This document shows, piece after piece, positions 8,134 through 16,613 of a DNA stretch of 64,000 nucleotides. The translations under genes were made by a program, and so were the position numbers. How positions within the stretch are numbered: position 1 is the first letter of the stretch; the number at the start of each line of letters is the position of its first letter. Source of the stretch: Holophagaceae bacterium. Its GTDB lineage: Bacteria; Acidobacteriota; Holophagae; Holophagales; Holophagaceae. Below the pieces are notes generated by a model, which did not search any database, was not told the DNA's origin, and saw nothing but the letters and a program-made list of their open reading frames with translations. The stretch is from NCBI GenBank assembly GCA_021286765.1, contig JAJTBS010000004.1, positions 91,427 through 155,426 of the forward strand, in the 5' to 3' direction.

Positions 8134-9630
8134 TCACCGTCCTTGTCCCGATTCTCCCACGGCCGCCTCGGCACGCTGCTTCACCGTGCGGATGAGGGCC
8201 GGGAACACCAGGATGTGGAAGGGCAGCGAGGCATACCAATACAGCAGACCAAGCAGCCCATGCGGTTCAAAAAAGGCCGTCTGCTCCAGGCGCGAACCCG
8301 TGCCTTCCGGCTTGACCACGAACTGCAGCCAGGCATGGCCGCTGATGCGCATCTCCGCCCGCAGGCGGAGGAGATGGTCCGGCTCCAGCGCCTCCACTCG
8401 CCAGAAATCCACCGGATCTCCCACCCGCAACCGGGTGGGGTGGCGCCGCCCCCGGCGCATGCCCATGCCGCCCAGCAGGCGGTCCACCAGACCCCTGACC
8501 TGCCAGAGCCAGTTCCCCGCAGGCCAGCCATTCTCGCCACCCAAGGCGCAGAAGGTGTCGAACACGACCCGGGGCGGCGCCTTCACGTGGCGGTGATGCC
8601 GCTCCAGCAGCATGCCCTCGTGGGAGCCCAGTTCACGTCCCTCGGGCTCGCCGGAGAGGCTGGAGGCCCAGGTGGTTTCCACGGCATCCTCGTCCAGGCG
8701 CTGGAGGGCCAAGCCCAGAGCCTCGCGGTAGCTGAGGGGCTGCACCCTGAACACCGACCGGGCCCGCGGGTTCTGCACCACGACCTCCGTGCCCATGCCT
8801 TCGATGAGCGGACCCGCGAGCTGAAGGGGGATGGGCGTCACCAGGTCCACCCAGAGCACCGACAACACAGGCAGTGGCACGTTCATGGGCAGGATGATGC
8901 GGCGGAGCCCGCGAGCCTCGGCGTACCCGAGCATCATGCGCCGGTAGTCCAGCACGTCCTGGCCGCCGATCTCGAAAATGCCGGACACCTCCGGATGTTC
9001 CAGGGCCTCGGTCAGGTAGGCCAGGACATCGCGCACACCGATGGGCTGGCAGCGGGTGTTCACCCAACGCGGCGTGATCATGATGGGCAGGCGTTCGGTC
9101 AGGTGGCGGATCATCTCGAAGCTGGCGCTGCCGCTGCCGACGATGACGGCCGCCCGGAATTCCAGCACGGGCACCCCCGCCGACCCCAACGCGGTGCCCA
9201 CCTCGTGGCGGCTGGCAAGGTGGTCGCTGCGGTGTCCGGAGGCGTCCCCCAGGCCACCCAGGTAGATGATCCGGCACACCCCGGCCTTCGCGGCGGCCTC
9301 CGCGAAGGTCTGGGCCTGCCGCAGATCCCGGCCCCGGAAATCCGGGCTGTCCTCCCCCATGGCGTGGACCAGGTAGTAGGCCTGTCCCACCCCTTCAAGG
9401 GCGGAAGCGAGGGATTCAGGATCGGACACATCCCCCCGTGCGAATTCGACGCCGGGCCAGGGCCGGCCCGACAGCCGCTGCGGATTGCGGGACAGGCAGC
9501 GCACCCGGTGGCCCGACGCCAGCAGCCGTGGAATCAGCCGGCCCCCGATGTACCCCGTGGCACCCGTCACCAGGACGAGGGGCGAGCCGGGGTCCGCAGG
9601 AGGGCCCCCAGAGGGCTGGATGGCGTTCAT
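8134..9630 (-). CDS. NAD(P)-binding Rossmann protein with C-terminal DUF2867
   Basis: A 498-residue two-domain protein. The N-terminal half is an atypical short-chain-dehydrogenase/NmrA-like Rossmann fold with TGATGYIGG at residues 22-30 and REN-like downstream elements (YYLVHAMGE, IIYLGGLG). The C-terminal half, from about residue 310, resembles DUF2867, a SRPBCC-like domain. Proteins with this pairing are widespread but their substrate is unknown. ATG 9630 overlaps the stop of the upstream DUF71 gene by 4 bp. It forms an operon with the DUF71 protein (9627-10295) and the IMPase-like phosphatase (7337-8131). Confidence 0.8.
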   Translation of the reverse strand: MNAIQPSGGPPADPGSPLVLVTGATGYIGGRLIPRLLASGHRVRCLSRNPQRLSGRPWPGVEFARGDVSDPESLASALEGVGQAYYLVHAMGEDSPDFRGRDLRQAQTFAEAAAKAGVCRIIYLGGLGDASGHRSDHLASRHEVGTALGSAGVPVLEFRAAVIVGSGSASFEMIRHLTERLPIMITPRWVNTRCQPIGVRDVLAYLTEALEHPEVSGIFEIGGQDVLDYRRMMLGYAEARGLRRIILPMNVPLPVLSVLWVDLVTPIPLQLAGPLIEGMGTEVVVQNPRARSVFRVQPLSYREALGLALQRLDEDAVETTWASSLSGEPEGRELGSHEGMLLERHHRHVKAPPRVVFDTFCALGGENGWPAGNWLWQVRGLVDRLLGGMGMRRGRRHPTRLRVGDPVDFWRVEALEPDHLLRLRAEMRISGHAWLQFVVKPEGTGSRLEQTAFFEPHGLLGLLYWYASLPFHILVFPALIRTVKQRAEAAVGESGQGR

Positions 9631-10295
9631 GCGGGCACCAGATCTGCGAAGACGAACCCATCCCGTTCCACCACCTCGCCACAGCGGAGGGCCACCGGAT
9701 GCCGGAACATGGGGCCATCCCAGGCGAAGGTGTGGAACTCGCCGCGCTCGCCGCAGGGATCCACGTCCGGCGGCAAGGCCGCCAGCAGATCCGCATCGAA
9801 GTCGCGGCCCGCGAACGCCGCATCGAGGGCGTTCGGGTCCACGCACGAGAGCGTGGCCTTCAATCCCGCCTGGATCATGGCCCGAGCCAGGCGACCCGTA
9901 TCCGGTTCCCAGATGGGAAAGAGGGGCTTCAGCCCGGTGCCGGCCAGCTTCTGGATGCGGTAGCCCCGCACGTCCTCCAGGAAGAGGTCGCCAAAAGCCA
10001 TGGCCTCGATGCCTTGCGTTGCGGCCCGGGCGCAGACTTCCGCCATCTTGGCCTCGTAGGCCTCGTTGGCGCAGGGCCAGGGCAGGGGCACCTTCCAGAG
10101 CGGCAGGCCCACAGCATCGGCCTGGGCCTCCAGCAGAGTCTCCCGCACGCCGTGCATGGCCACCCGATCGAAGGCGGCGTTCGTGGTCGTGAGCAGGCCC
10201 ACGACCTCCACCTCGCCCGTCTGCCGGAGGGCCTGCAGCGCCCAGGCAGCATCCTTGCCGCTGGACCAGCTCAGGAGGGCCTTGGGTCGTGTCAT
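9627..10295 (-). CDS. DUF71/DPH6-type PP-loop ATP-binding protein
   Basis: A 222-residue adenine-nucleotide alpha hydrolase with the PP-loop SWSSGKDA at residues 9-16 and the family motif GERGEFHTF late in the protein. In archaea and eukaryotes this family makes diphthamide by amidating diphthine. Bacteria do not make diphthamide, so the bacterial role is open; ATP-dependent amidation of a small molecule is the natural guess. It is the first gene of a three-gene minus-strand operon and overlaps the next start by 4 bp. ATG 10295 is the only plausible start. Confidence 0.8.
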   Translation of the reverse strand: MTRPKALLSWSSGKDAAWALQALRQTGEVEVVGLLTTTNAAFDRVAMHGVRETLLEAQADAVGLPLWKVPLPWPCANEAYEAKMAEVCARAATQGIEAMAFGDLFLEDVRGYRIQKLAGTGLKPLFPIWEPDTGRLARAMIQAGLKATLSCVDPNALDAAFAGRDFDADLLAALPPDVDPCGERGEFHTFAWDGPMFRHPVALRCGEVVERDGFVFADLVPA

Positions 10296-10365
10296 GGAAG
10301 CTCCGGGTCCAGTATGTACCCTCGAAATTCCTGACGGATTTGGTAAACTTTATCGGGAGCCTGCC

Positions 10366-10911
10366 ATGCCCAAGGTCATCAACATCGAACCCACGCCCAA
10401 TCCCGATGCGCTGAAGTTTCTGGTGCATCCGGCCATCCTGAAAGCGGGTTCACGGTCGTTCAAGGATTTCGGGGCCGCGGTGGGCGATCCCCTGGGCTCG
10501 TGCCTGTTCGGCCTGGGCAAGGTGACTTCCGTGTTCTACATGGACCGCTTCGTCACGGTGAACAAGGAGCCCTCGGCGGAATGGAGCGACCTCATCGATC
10601 CCATCTGTGAGGCCATCGAGGATCTCCGCCTGCCGGACAACGACACGGGCGAGACCGGGGGCCAGGTCACCGGGGGTGATTCCGCCGCGGTTCTGGAACG
10701 CATCAACCACCTGCTGGATACCCGCATCCGGCCTGGGCTGGCGGGCGATGGCGGCGGCCTGGAGGTGATCTCCTTTGATGGCCAGACCCTCCAGATCAGC
10801 TACCACGGGGCCTGCGGATCCTGTCCCTCCTCCACCAGTGGCACCCTCCACTACATCGAAGGGCTGCTCCAGGAGGAGATCAGTCCCAGCCTCCGCGTGG
10901 TCAGCTGGTAG
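10366..10911 (+). CDS. NifU-like (Nfu) iron-sulfur cluster carrier
   Basis: A 181-residue protein with an Nfu N-terminal domain (residues 1-90, beginning with the typical TPNPDALKFL) and a C-terminal NifU-like domain containing the CxxC motif in HGACGSCPSS. Family members hold a 4Fe-4S cluster at the dimer interface and pass it to apo-enzymes in the cytoplasm. ATG 10366 has GGGAG 6 bp upstream. It diverges from the DUF71 operon across 70 bp; no neighbour is obviously its client. Confidence 0.88.
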   Translation: MPKVINIEPTPNPDALKFLVHPAILKAGSRSFKDFGAAVGDPLGSCLFGLGKVTSVFYMDRFVTVNKEPSAEWSDLIDPICEAIEDLRLPDNDTGETGGQVTGGDSAAVLERINHLLDTRIRPGLAGDGGGLEVISFDGQTLQISYHGACGSCPSSTSGTLHYIEGLLQEEISPSLRVVSW

Positions 10912-11023
10912 GCCGGAAATTCGGAGGCCCGGCCGCTCCCGCGTTCAACCACGCCCGCCTATGCAGGTAGGGGTTGCGCCTGGCAAAAAGCCGGGCAACC
11001 TTAAGGCACTCTTGGAGATCCAC

Positions 11024-12019
11024 GTGGTGGTGGCCAAACCAGTCAAGCGTCGCACTGGCACCGCGGATCATCTCGCCTCGCTCTCCGATCTTCTGCAGGA
11101 CAGCCGGACCGATTCGGCCCGGCTCTTCGAACATGGACTCGCGTTGCTGGTGCAGTCCCTCGGCGTGGACCGGGCCCTCCTCACGCGCGTCACAGGGCTT
11201 GGCCACGAGGTCTTCTGGTGGTCGGTGGCCCCCCGCGCCAGCATGGACGGCATCTTCGAGGCCCCGGAAAAGGGCTTCTGTCCCTTTGTCATCGCGCATC
11301 CGGACCGCACGCTCACCATCCCCGACGCGGCCAAGGAACCCCGCTGGCGCAAATCGCCGGGCTTCCTGGAACTCGGCATCCGCGCCTATGCCGGGGTGGC
11401 CCTCAAGGTGGGGGACAAGGCCGTGGGCACCCTCTGTGTGCAGCACCATGCCCCCCGGCCGTTCACCCACGCCGAGCTGGCCCTGCTCCGGACCATGGGA
11501 CATCTCATCGCCCGGACCCTGGAGTCCGAGAACCTCAAGCGGGAGTTGCAGGCCGCCCTGGATGCCCTGGAGCTGAGCAGCGCCATCGTGGAGGACAGCG
11601 CCCTGCTCAGCGCTCGGTCGGGCCTCCCCAACCGCCGCTACCTGGACATCTGGCTGCGCGCCACGCTCTTCATGGCGCGGCGGCGGCGGGAGCCCATGGC
11701 CCTCGCACTGTGGTCCCAGCCCCTGCTTCCAGGCACCAAGGGCCGCCTGGCCGCGGTGATGAGCCATCTCCGGGGTGAGGATCTCCTGGTGGAACTGTCC
11801 GCGGACCAGTATCTGCTCCTCCTGCCGCACACCAGCGATTCCGGCGCGGAAGTGCTGCTGTCCCGCCTTCACGCCACCGTCGGGAACCACCCGACCGGCG
11901 CCACGCTGTGGCTTCCAGACGGGAAGGACATGACCATGAAGTCGGCTTTGCGCCGTGTGGCGAAAGCCTTTACAGACGCCAATCGAGAGGGGGCACCGCT
12001 GCTCTGGAACCACGGCTGA
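11024..12019 (+). CDS. GAF-domain protein with degenerate GGDEF-like domain
   Basis: About 331 residues. Residues 25-170 form a GAF sensor domain (FCPFVIAHPDRTLTIPDA and VGTLCVQHHAPRPF are typical). A helix then leads to a GGDEF-derived domain that begins SGLPNRRYLD (199-208). At the expected catalytic position the protein has ELSADQYLLLLP (257-268), so GGDEF is replaced by SADQY and cyclase activity is unlikely. GTG 11024 is chosen for GGAG 7 bp upstream; ATG 10961 or the next two in-frame GTG codons are alternatives. It probably acts as a ligand sensor or nucleotide-binding regulator; partner unknown. Confidence 0.7.
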   Translation: MVVAKPVKRRTGTADHLASLSDLLQDSRTDSARLFEHGLALLVQSLGVDRALLTRVTGLGHEVFWWSVAPRASMDGIFEAPEKGFCPFVIAHPDRTLTIPDAAKEPRWRKSPGFLELGIRAYAGVALKVGDKAVGTLCVQHHAPRPFTHAELALLRTMGHLIARTLESENLKRELQAALDALELSSAIVEDSALLSARSGLPNRRYLDIWLRATLFMARRRREPMALALWSQPLLPGTKGRLAAVMSHLRGEDLLVELSADQYLLLLPHTSDSGAEVLLSRLHATVGNHPTGATLWLPDGKDMTMKSALRRVAKAFTDANREGAPLLWNHG

Positions 12020-12117
12020 ACCCAGTGTCCAGGCGCACCTGCTGGCCCCGTCCGCGGGTCCATGGGATGATGAAAGGCTCTGGTACAGCCGGTGAGAGTC
12101 CGGATCTTTGGAGGTGA

Positions 12118-14184
12118 ATGTTGGACACTCCGACTCTGGTGAAGACGGCCCTCAGCGCGTTGGATGGCCACGAAGGCCCCAGCCGCCAGGATCTCTGCCA
12201 CTGGTATGAGCTGATGCACCTCGGGCGCCTGCTGGATGACAAGGCGCCGAACTACCTCAAGCAGGCCATCGGCTGGTCGTACCACGCCCCCTGCGCCGGG
12301 CACGATGGCATCCAGCTTGCCGCAGGCCTCTCCTTCCGGCCCGGTCGGGACTTCCTCTTTCCCTACTACCGCGACATGCTCACCTGCCTGGCGGCGGGCC
12401 TCACGCCCGAGGAGATCCTCCTCAACGGCATTTCCAAAGCGACGGATGCCGCCAGCGGCGGTCGCCACATGAGCAACCACTTCGCGAAGCCCGCCATCGG
12501 CATCCAGAATGTGTCCAGCCTCACGGGGAATCACACGCAGCACGCCGTGGGTCTGGCCCGGGCGGTGAAGACCTATGGCCGCGACAGCATCGTCTTCTCC
12601 AGCCAAGGGGAGTCATCCCTCTCCGAGGGCTATTGCTTCGAGAGCATCAACGGGGCCGACCGCGAGCAGCTGCCGGTCGTGTTCGTCATCCAAGACAACG
12701 GCTACGGCATTTCGGTGCCCAAGCGGGACCAGAGCGCCAACGAGCACATCTGCGACAACTTCAGCGGGTTCGCCAACCTGAAGATCATCAAGTGCGACGG
12801 GCTCGACTTCCCCGATTCCATGCGCGCCATGGAGGAGGCCCTGGCCTACGTCCGGACAGGCAAGGGCCCGGCGATGGTTTACGCCACCTGCGTGCGCATC
12901 GGAAGCCACTCCAACTCCGACCGCCACGAGCTTTACCGTGACGAGGCCGAGCGCGCTGAGGCCAAGGCCAAGGATCCCCTGCCCCGCTTCCGCACCTACT
13001 GCCTGGAACACGGCCTTAGCGAGGAGGAACTGAAGGCCATCGAGATCGACAACCAGGCCCGTTACCTGGCCGCCCACGACAAGGCCATGGCCGCGCCCAA
13101 TCCGGCCCCGGCCAGCATCCATGACTTCGTCATTCCCGAAGGCTGGGTGTCCGAGCGGTATCCCGATGGCACGCATGGGGAGACGGGCGAGGCCCAAAGC
13201 CTCATCGCCGCGCTGAACCAGACCCTCAAGGAGGAGTTCCGGCACAACCCCGACACCTACATCTGGGGCCAGGACATGGCCAACAAGGAGAAGGGCGGGA
13301 TTTTCAACGTCTCGAAGGGGCTGCAGCAGGAGTTCGGCGAGAAGCGTGTGTTCAACGGCCCCATCGCTGAAGACTACATCGTGGGCACGGCCAACGGCTT
13401 CGTGCGCCTCGACGACAAGATCCGGGTCGTGGTGGAGGGTGCCGAGTTCGCCGACTACATCTGGCCCGCCGCCGAGCAGATCGTGGAGACGAGCCACGAC
13501 TACTGGCGGAGCAACGGCCAGTTCTCGCCCAACATCACCATCCGCATCGCCTCCGGCGGCTACATCGGTGGCGGCCTCTACCACTCGCAGAACGTGGAGG
13601 GGTGGCTCACCACCCTGCCCGGCATCCGCGTGGTGGTGCCCGCCTTCGCCGATGACGCCGCGGGCCTGCTGCGCACGGCCCTGCGCAGCCGCGGGACCAC
13701 CCTCTACCTCGAACCGAAATTCCTCTACAACGCGAAGATGGCCCACGCCGTGGTGCCGGCGGAGTTCGCCGTGCCCTTCGGCAAGGCCAGGGTCCGCCGC
13801 GAGGGCACCGACCTGACCATCCTCGCCTACGGCACGCCGGTGCACTTCGCCCTGGAGGCCGCCGCCAAGATTGAGAAGGAAGAGGGCAAATCCATCGAGG
13901 TGATCGATCTGCGCTGCCTGAGCCCCCTGGATACAGAGGCCATCATCGCCTCCGTCAAGAAGACCCACCGCGTGCTCATCGCCCACGAGGACAAGGTCTT
14001 CGGCGGCTTCGGCGGCGAGCTGGCGGCCATCGTGGCCTCCGAGTGCTTTCCCTGGCTCGACGCCCCCGTGGAGCGCGTGGGTTCCGAGTTCACGCCCGTG
14101 GGCTTCAACCGCATCCTCGAGCGCGCCACCCTGCCCAACACCGACAAAGTCCTCGCCGCCGCCCGCAAGGTGCTGGCCTTCTAG
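12118..14184 (+). CDS. Fused alpha-beta E1 component of a branched-chain-type 2-oxoacid dehydrogenase
   Basis: A 688-residue thiamine-diphosphate enzyme in which the two E1 subunits are one chain. The alpha part (residues about 20-340) carries the cofactor region ending QLPVVFVIQDNGYGIS; the beta part (about 365-685) begins with typical AQSLIAALNQTLKEEF and contains GPIAEDYIVGTANG and the C-terminal LIAHEDKVFGGFGGEL. E1 decarboxylates a 2-oxoacid such as a branched-chain 2-oxoacid and loads the acyl group on E2 lipoate. No E2 or E3 gene is in the window. ATG 12118 has GGAGG at 12110-12114. MBL hydrolase 14194-15048 follows 9 bp later. Confidence 0.88.
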   Translation: MLDTPTLVKTALSALDGHEGPSRQDLCHWYELMHLGRLLDDKAPNYLKQAIGWSYHAPCAGHDGIQLAAGLSFRPGRDFLFPYYRDMLTCLAAGLTPEEILLNGISKATDAASGGRHMSNHFAKPAIGIQNVSSLTGNHTQHAVGLARAVKTYGRDSIVFSSQGESSLSEGYCFESINGADREQLPVVFVIQDNGYGISVPKRDQSANEHICDNFSGFANLKIIKCDGLDFPDSMRAMEEALAYVRTGKGPAMVYATCVRIGSHSNSDRHELYRDEAERAEAKAKDPLPRFRTYCLEHGLSEEELKAIEIDNQARYLAAHDKAMAAPNPAPASIHDFVIPEGWVSERYPDGTHGETGEAQSLIAALNQTLKEEFRHNPDTYIWGQDMANKEKGGIFNVSKGLQQEFGEKRVFNGPIAEDYIVGTANGFVRLDDKIRVVVEGAEFADYIWPAAEQIVETSHDYWRSNGQFSPNITIRIASGGYIGGGLYHSQNVEGWLTTLPGIRVVVPAFADDAAGLLRTALRSRGTTLYLEPKFLYNAKMAHAVVPAEFAVPFGKARVRREGTDLTILAYGTPVHFALEAAAKIEKEEGKSIEVIDLRCLSPLDTEAIIASVKKTHRVLIAHEDKVFGGFGGELAAIVASECFPWLDAPVERVGSEFTPVGFNRILERATLPNTDKVLAAARKVLAF

Positions 14185-14193
14185 GAGTCAGCC

Positions 14194-15048
14194 ATGCAAT
14201 TCGGCCCATGGGACGTCCAGATCGTCAGCGGGGGCACCTTCCGCCTGGATGGCGGTGCCATGTTCGGCACGGTGCCCAAGGTCGTCTGGAGCAAGCTCTA
14301 CCCCGCTGACGAGGAGAACCAGATCCTCATGGCCACCAACTGCCTGCTGATTCGTGGCGAGGCCGCCGGGAAGCGGCACATCATCCTCGTGGACAACGGC
14401 AATGGCGACAAGGAGACCGACGACTTCATGGCCCGGTTCAAATTCGAGGGACGCGGTGTGTTGGACACCAACCTCGCCAAGCACGGTGTGAAGCCCGAGG
14501 ACGTCACCCTCTGCATCCTCACCCACCTGCACTTCGACCACGCGGGCGGCAGCACCCGCTTCGACGCGGACGGCAGGGCCGTCCCCAGCTTTCCCAACGC
14601 CCGCTACGTGGTGCAGGCGAAGGACCTCGCCGATGCAAGGCACCCGCATCTGCGCGTGAAGGCCAGCTACCTGCCCCAGAATTGGGAGCCCCTGGAGGCC
14701 GCCGGGCTGCTGGATACGGTCAACGGCATGGTGGAGCTGCTGCCGGGCTTGTCCGTGCGCCCCGCCCCCGGCCACATCGAGGGCCTCCAGAACGTGGTCA
14801 TTGAAGGCGGGGGCCGCAGGCTCGTCTACCTGGCCGACCTCATCCCCACCGCCCGCCACATCCAGCCCGCCTGGGTCATGGGCTACGACCTGGACGTGGT
14901 CACCTGCGTGGACGAGCGCCAGAAGGTGCTCGCCGAAGTCACCGGGAACGGCACGGTCTGCGTCTTCGAGCACGACCCGGACTTCCCGGCCGGCACCGTG
15001 AGCCGGGATGCCAAGGGGAAATACCTAGTGACACCGGTCAGCCTCTGA
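14194..15048 (+). CDS. Metallo-beta-lactamase-fold hydrolase (AHL-lactonase-like)
   Basis: A 284-residue MBL-fold protein with the dinuclear metal motif HLHFDHAGG, then a ligand His in APGHIEG, a bridging Asp in YLADLIP and the late His in FEHDPD. The overall order resembles the quorum-quenching lactonase/arylsulfatase-like branch. It has no signal peptide, so it is likely cytoplasmic. AGGAG overlaps the stop of the E1 gene and the genes are 9 bp apart, so they are co-transcribed; it might hydrolyse a thioester or lactone linked to 2-oxoacid breakdown. True substrate unknown. Confidence 0.8.
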   Translation: MQFGPWDVQIVSGGTFRLDGGAMFGTVPKVVWSKLYPADEENQILMATNCLLIRGEAAGKRHIILVDNGNGDKETDDFMARFKFEGRGVLDTNLAKHGVKPEDVTLCILTHLHFDHAGGSTRFDADGRAVPSFPNARYVVQAKDLADARHPHLRVKASYLPQNWEPLEAAGLLDTVNGMVELLPGLSVRPAPGHIEGLQNVVIEGGGRRLVYLADLIPTARHIQPAWVMGYDLDVVTCVDERQKVLAEVTGNGTVCVFEHDPDFPAGTVSRDAKGKYLVTPVSL

Positions 15049-15340
15049 GCCTGTCGGGCCCAAACCCCTGGCTTCTGAATAAAAAGGCCCTATCCATCAT
15101 CATTGTTCCATTTATTCATATCTATTCCCCCAAGGTGCCGTCCTTCTTTAACTCAACCGTTCCCTTTCTGGAACCGATGAGGTCGGGTCGGGTCTGCTAT
15201 AACTTTGGTTCCGGCGGTCGCCATTCGCGGGGTGACACAAGCCCCCGGTGGTGATGGCATCCCGGCATCCAGGCCTTCCCTGTGGTGCCGTTTTGAGCCC
15301 GCTCTACCTACTTCCACCCCCGAACCACCTGGGAGTTGCC
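15049..15340 (+). other. Intergenic region upstream of the OmpA-family gene
   Basis: This 292-bp gap has an AT-rich part at about 15075-15160 (for example TTGTTCCATTTATTCATATC), unlike the GC-rich surroundings, and a TATAAC box at 15198-15203. No clear -35 box pairs with it and no coding frame or known riboswitch is recognised. It probably carries the OmpA-gene promoter. Confidence 0.4.
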
Positions 15341-16510
15341 ATGTCGGCTTCACGCATCCTGAGCCTCCTCGTCGCCGCGGCGCTGCCCCTGGCGGCCCAG
15401 TCCCAGGAGTTCAAGTGGCTCACCGTCGTCGGTGGCGGAACCATCTTCGGAAAAGGTGATTTCAAGGCGGCCCCTCACTTCGGGGCGGCCGGCGGGTGGT
15501 GGTTCTCTGAAAACTGGGGCGCGGAACTGCGGGGGACCATTGGCCGTATCAAGAACTCGGCCGGCACCATCAGCGAGAACCAGACCATCTACACCCTGAC
15601 AGCGCTCCGGCGTTTCGGTGCACCAGAGGCCAAGTGGCAGCCCTACATTTCCTTCGGCATGGGGGCGACCAAGAACGGGGCGTACGGCATCTCGGTCGTG
15701 GGGCCCACCAAACAGGCCGACATGCGGCCGGAACTCAACCTCGGCATCGGGGCCCAGCGGCGCTTCAGCCAGTCCGGGCTGCTGACCCTGGACTACCGGC
15801 TGGCCCACTCGGGTCTGCGGGGCGCCACCTACAATGACCACCTCGTGACGGCCGGCCTGGGCTTCACGTTCGGCGAACGCCGCCGCAGCAGCGCCGCACC
15901 AACCACGGCGGCCCTCCCCGTTGTCTCGACGGTTCCCGCCGAGGTCAAGCCCGCCCCCGCTCCGACGCCCCAGGCGCCGCCGCCGGCACCGGCCCCGGAA
16001 GCCTCGCCGGTTGCCGCCGCCACCCAGGCGCCGGTTCCGCCACCCCCGCCCCCGCCCAAGACCCAGCTCAAGGGGGCCGTGGTGTACTTCGCCAATGGCC
16101 AGGCCGTGCTGGATGAGAAGGGCCAGGCTGCCCTCGATCAGGTGGCCCAGAGCTTGAAGGGGCAGACCGTCACCGTTCAGATGAAGGCCACCGGCCACGC
16201 CTCGAAGGTGGGACCCAAGCCCTTCAACCAGCGCCTCTCCGTCCGACGGGCCCAGGCCGTGGTGGACTACCTGGTCAGCCAGGGCGTCCCGGCCTCTCTG
16301 CTCAAGCAGGAAGGCCGTGGCACGGAGGAACCCGCCGCCGAGAACCGCACCCGCCGTGGCCGGTCCCTGAACCGCCGCACCGAGGTATCCGTGAGTGGCC
16401 ATGCGGGGGACGTGCAGATCCAGATGATCGCCGCGGAGCCCGTGACGAGGAAGGTCGTGCGCAAGCCCGCCAGCAAGAAGAAGGCCCCCAAGGCGACCGC
16501 CGCCAAGTAA
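15341..16510 (+). CDS. OmpA-family outer membrane protein
   Basis: A 389-residue protein. Residues 1-20 are a signal peptide (ILSLLVAAALPLAAQ). Residues about 22-190 alternate like an eight-stranded OmpA beta-barrel. A Pro/Ala-rich linker (about 200-240) leads to an OmpA C-terminal peptidoglycan-binding domain (VVYFANGQAVLDEKGQAAL, then NQRLSVRRAQAVVDYL and NRRTEVSV). A Lys/Ala tail ends the protein. It should anchor the outer membrane to peptidoglycan. ATG 15341 has GGGAG 5 bp upstream. It stands alone behind a long AT-rich leader, fitting a highly expressed envelope protein. Confidence 0.88.
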   Translation: MSASRILSLLVAAALPLAAQSQEFKWLTVVGGGTIFGKGDFKAAPHFGAAGGWWFSENWGAELRGTIGRIKNSAGTISENQTIYTLTALRRFGAPEAKWQPYISFGMGATKNGAYGISVVGPTKQADMRPELNLGIGAQRRFSQSGLLTLDYRLAHSGLRGATYNDHLVTAGLGFTFGERRRSSAAPTTAALPVVSTVPAEVKPAPAPTPQAPPPAPAPEASPVAAATQAPVPPPPPPPKTQLKGAVVYFANGQAVLDEKGQAALDQVAQSLKGQTVTVQMKATGHASKVGPKPFNQRLSVRRAQAVVDYLVSQGVPASLLKQEGRGTEEPAAENRTRRGRSLNRRTEVSVSGHAGDVQIQMIAAEPVTRKVVRKPASKKKAPKATAAK

Positions 16511-16613
16511 CCGGGGTCCCCGGAAGCTGCAACCTGCCCGCCCTCTGGGAGAGGCCGGGGTGTGCCGTGGCGCATTCGGGACGGCTCTGCTCCTGGGACC
16601 TGGACAGGCTAGG

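Noticed and set aside
15175..15203. sigma-70 promoter with TATAAC before the OmpA gene
   Set aside because: No -35 box at the right distance; mentioned only as part of the intergenic entry.
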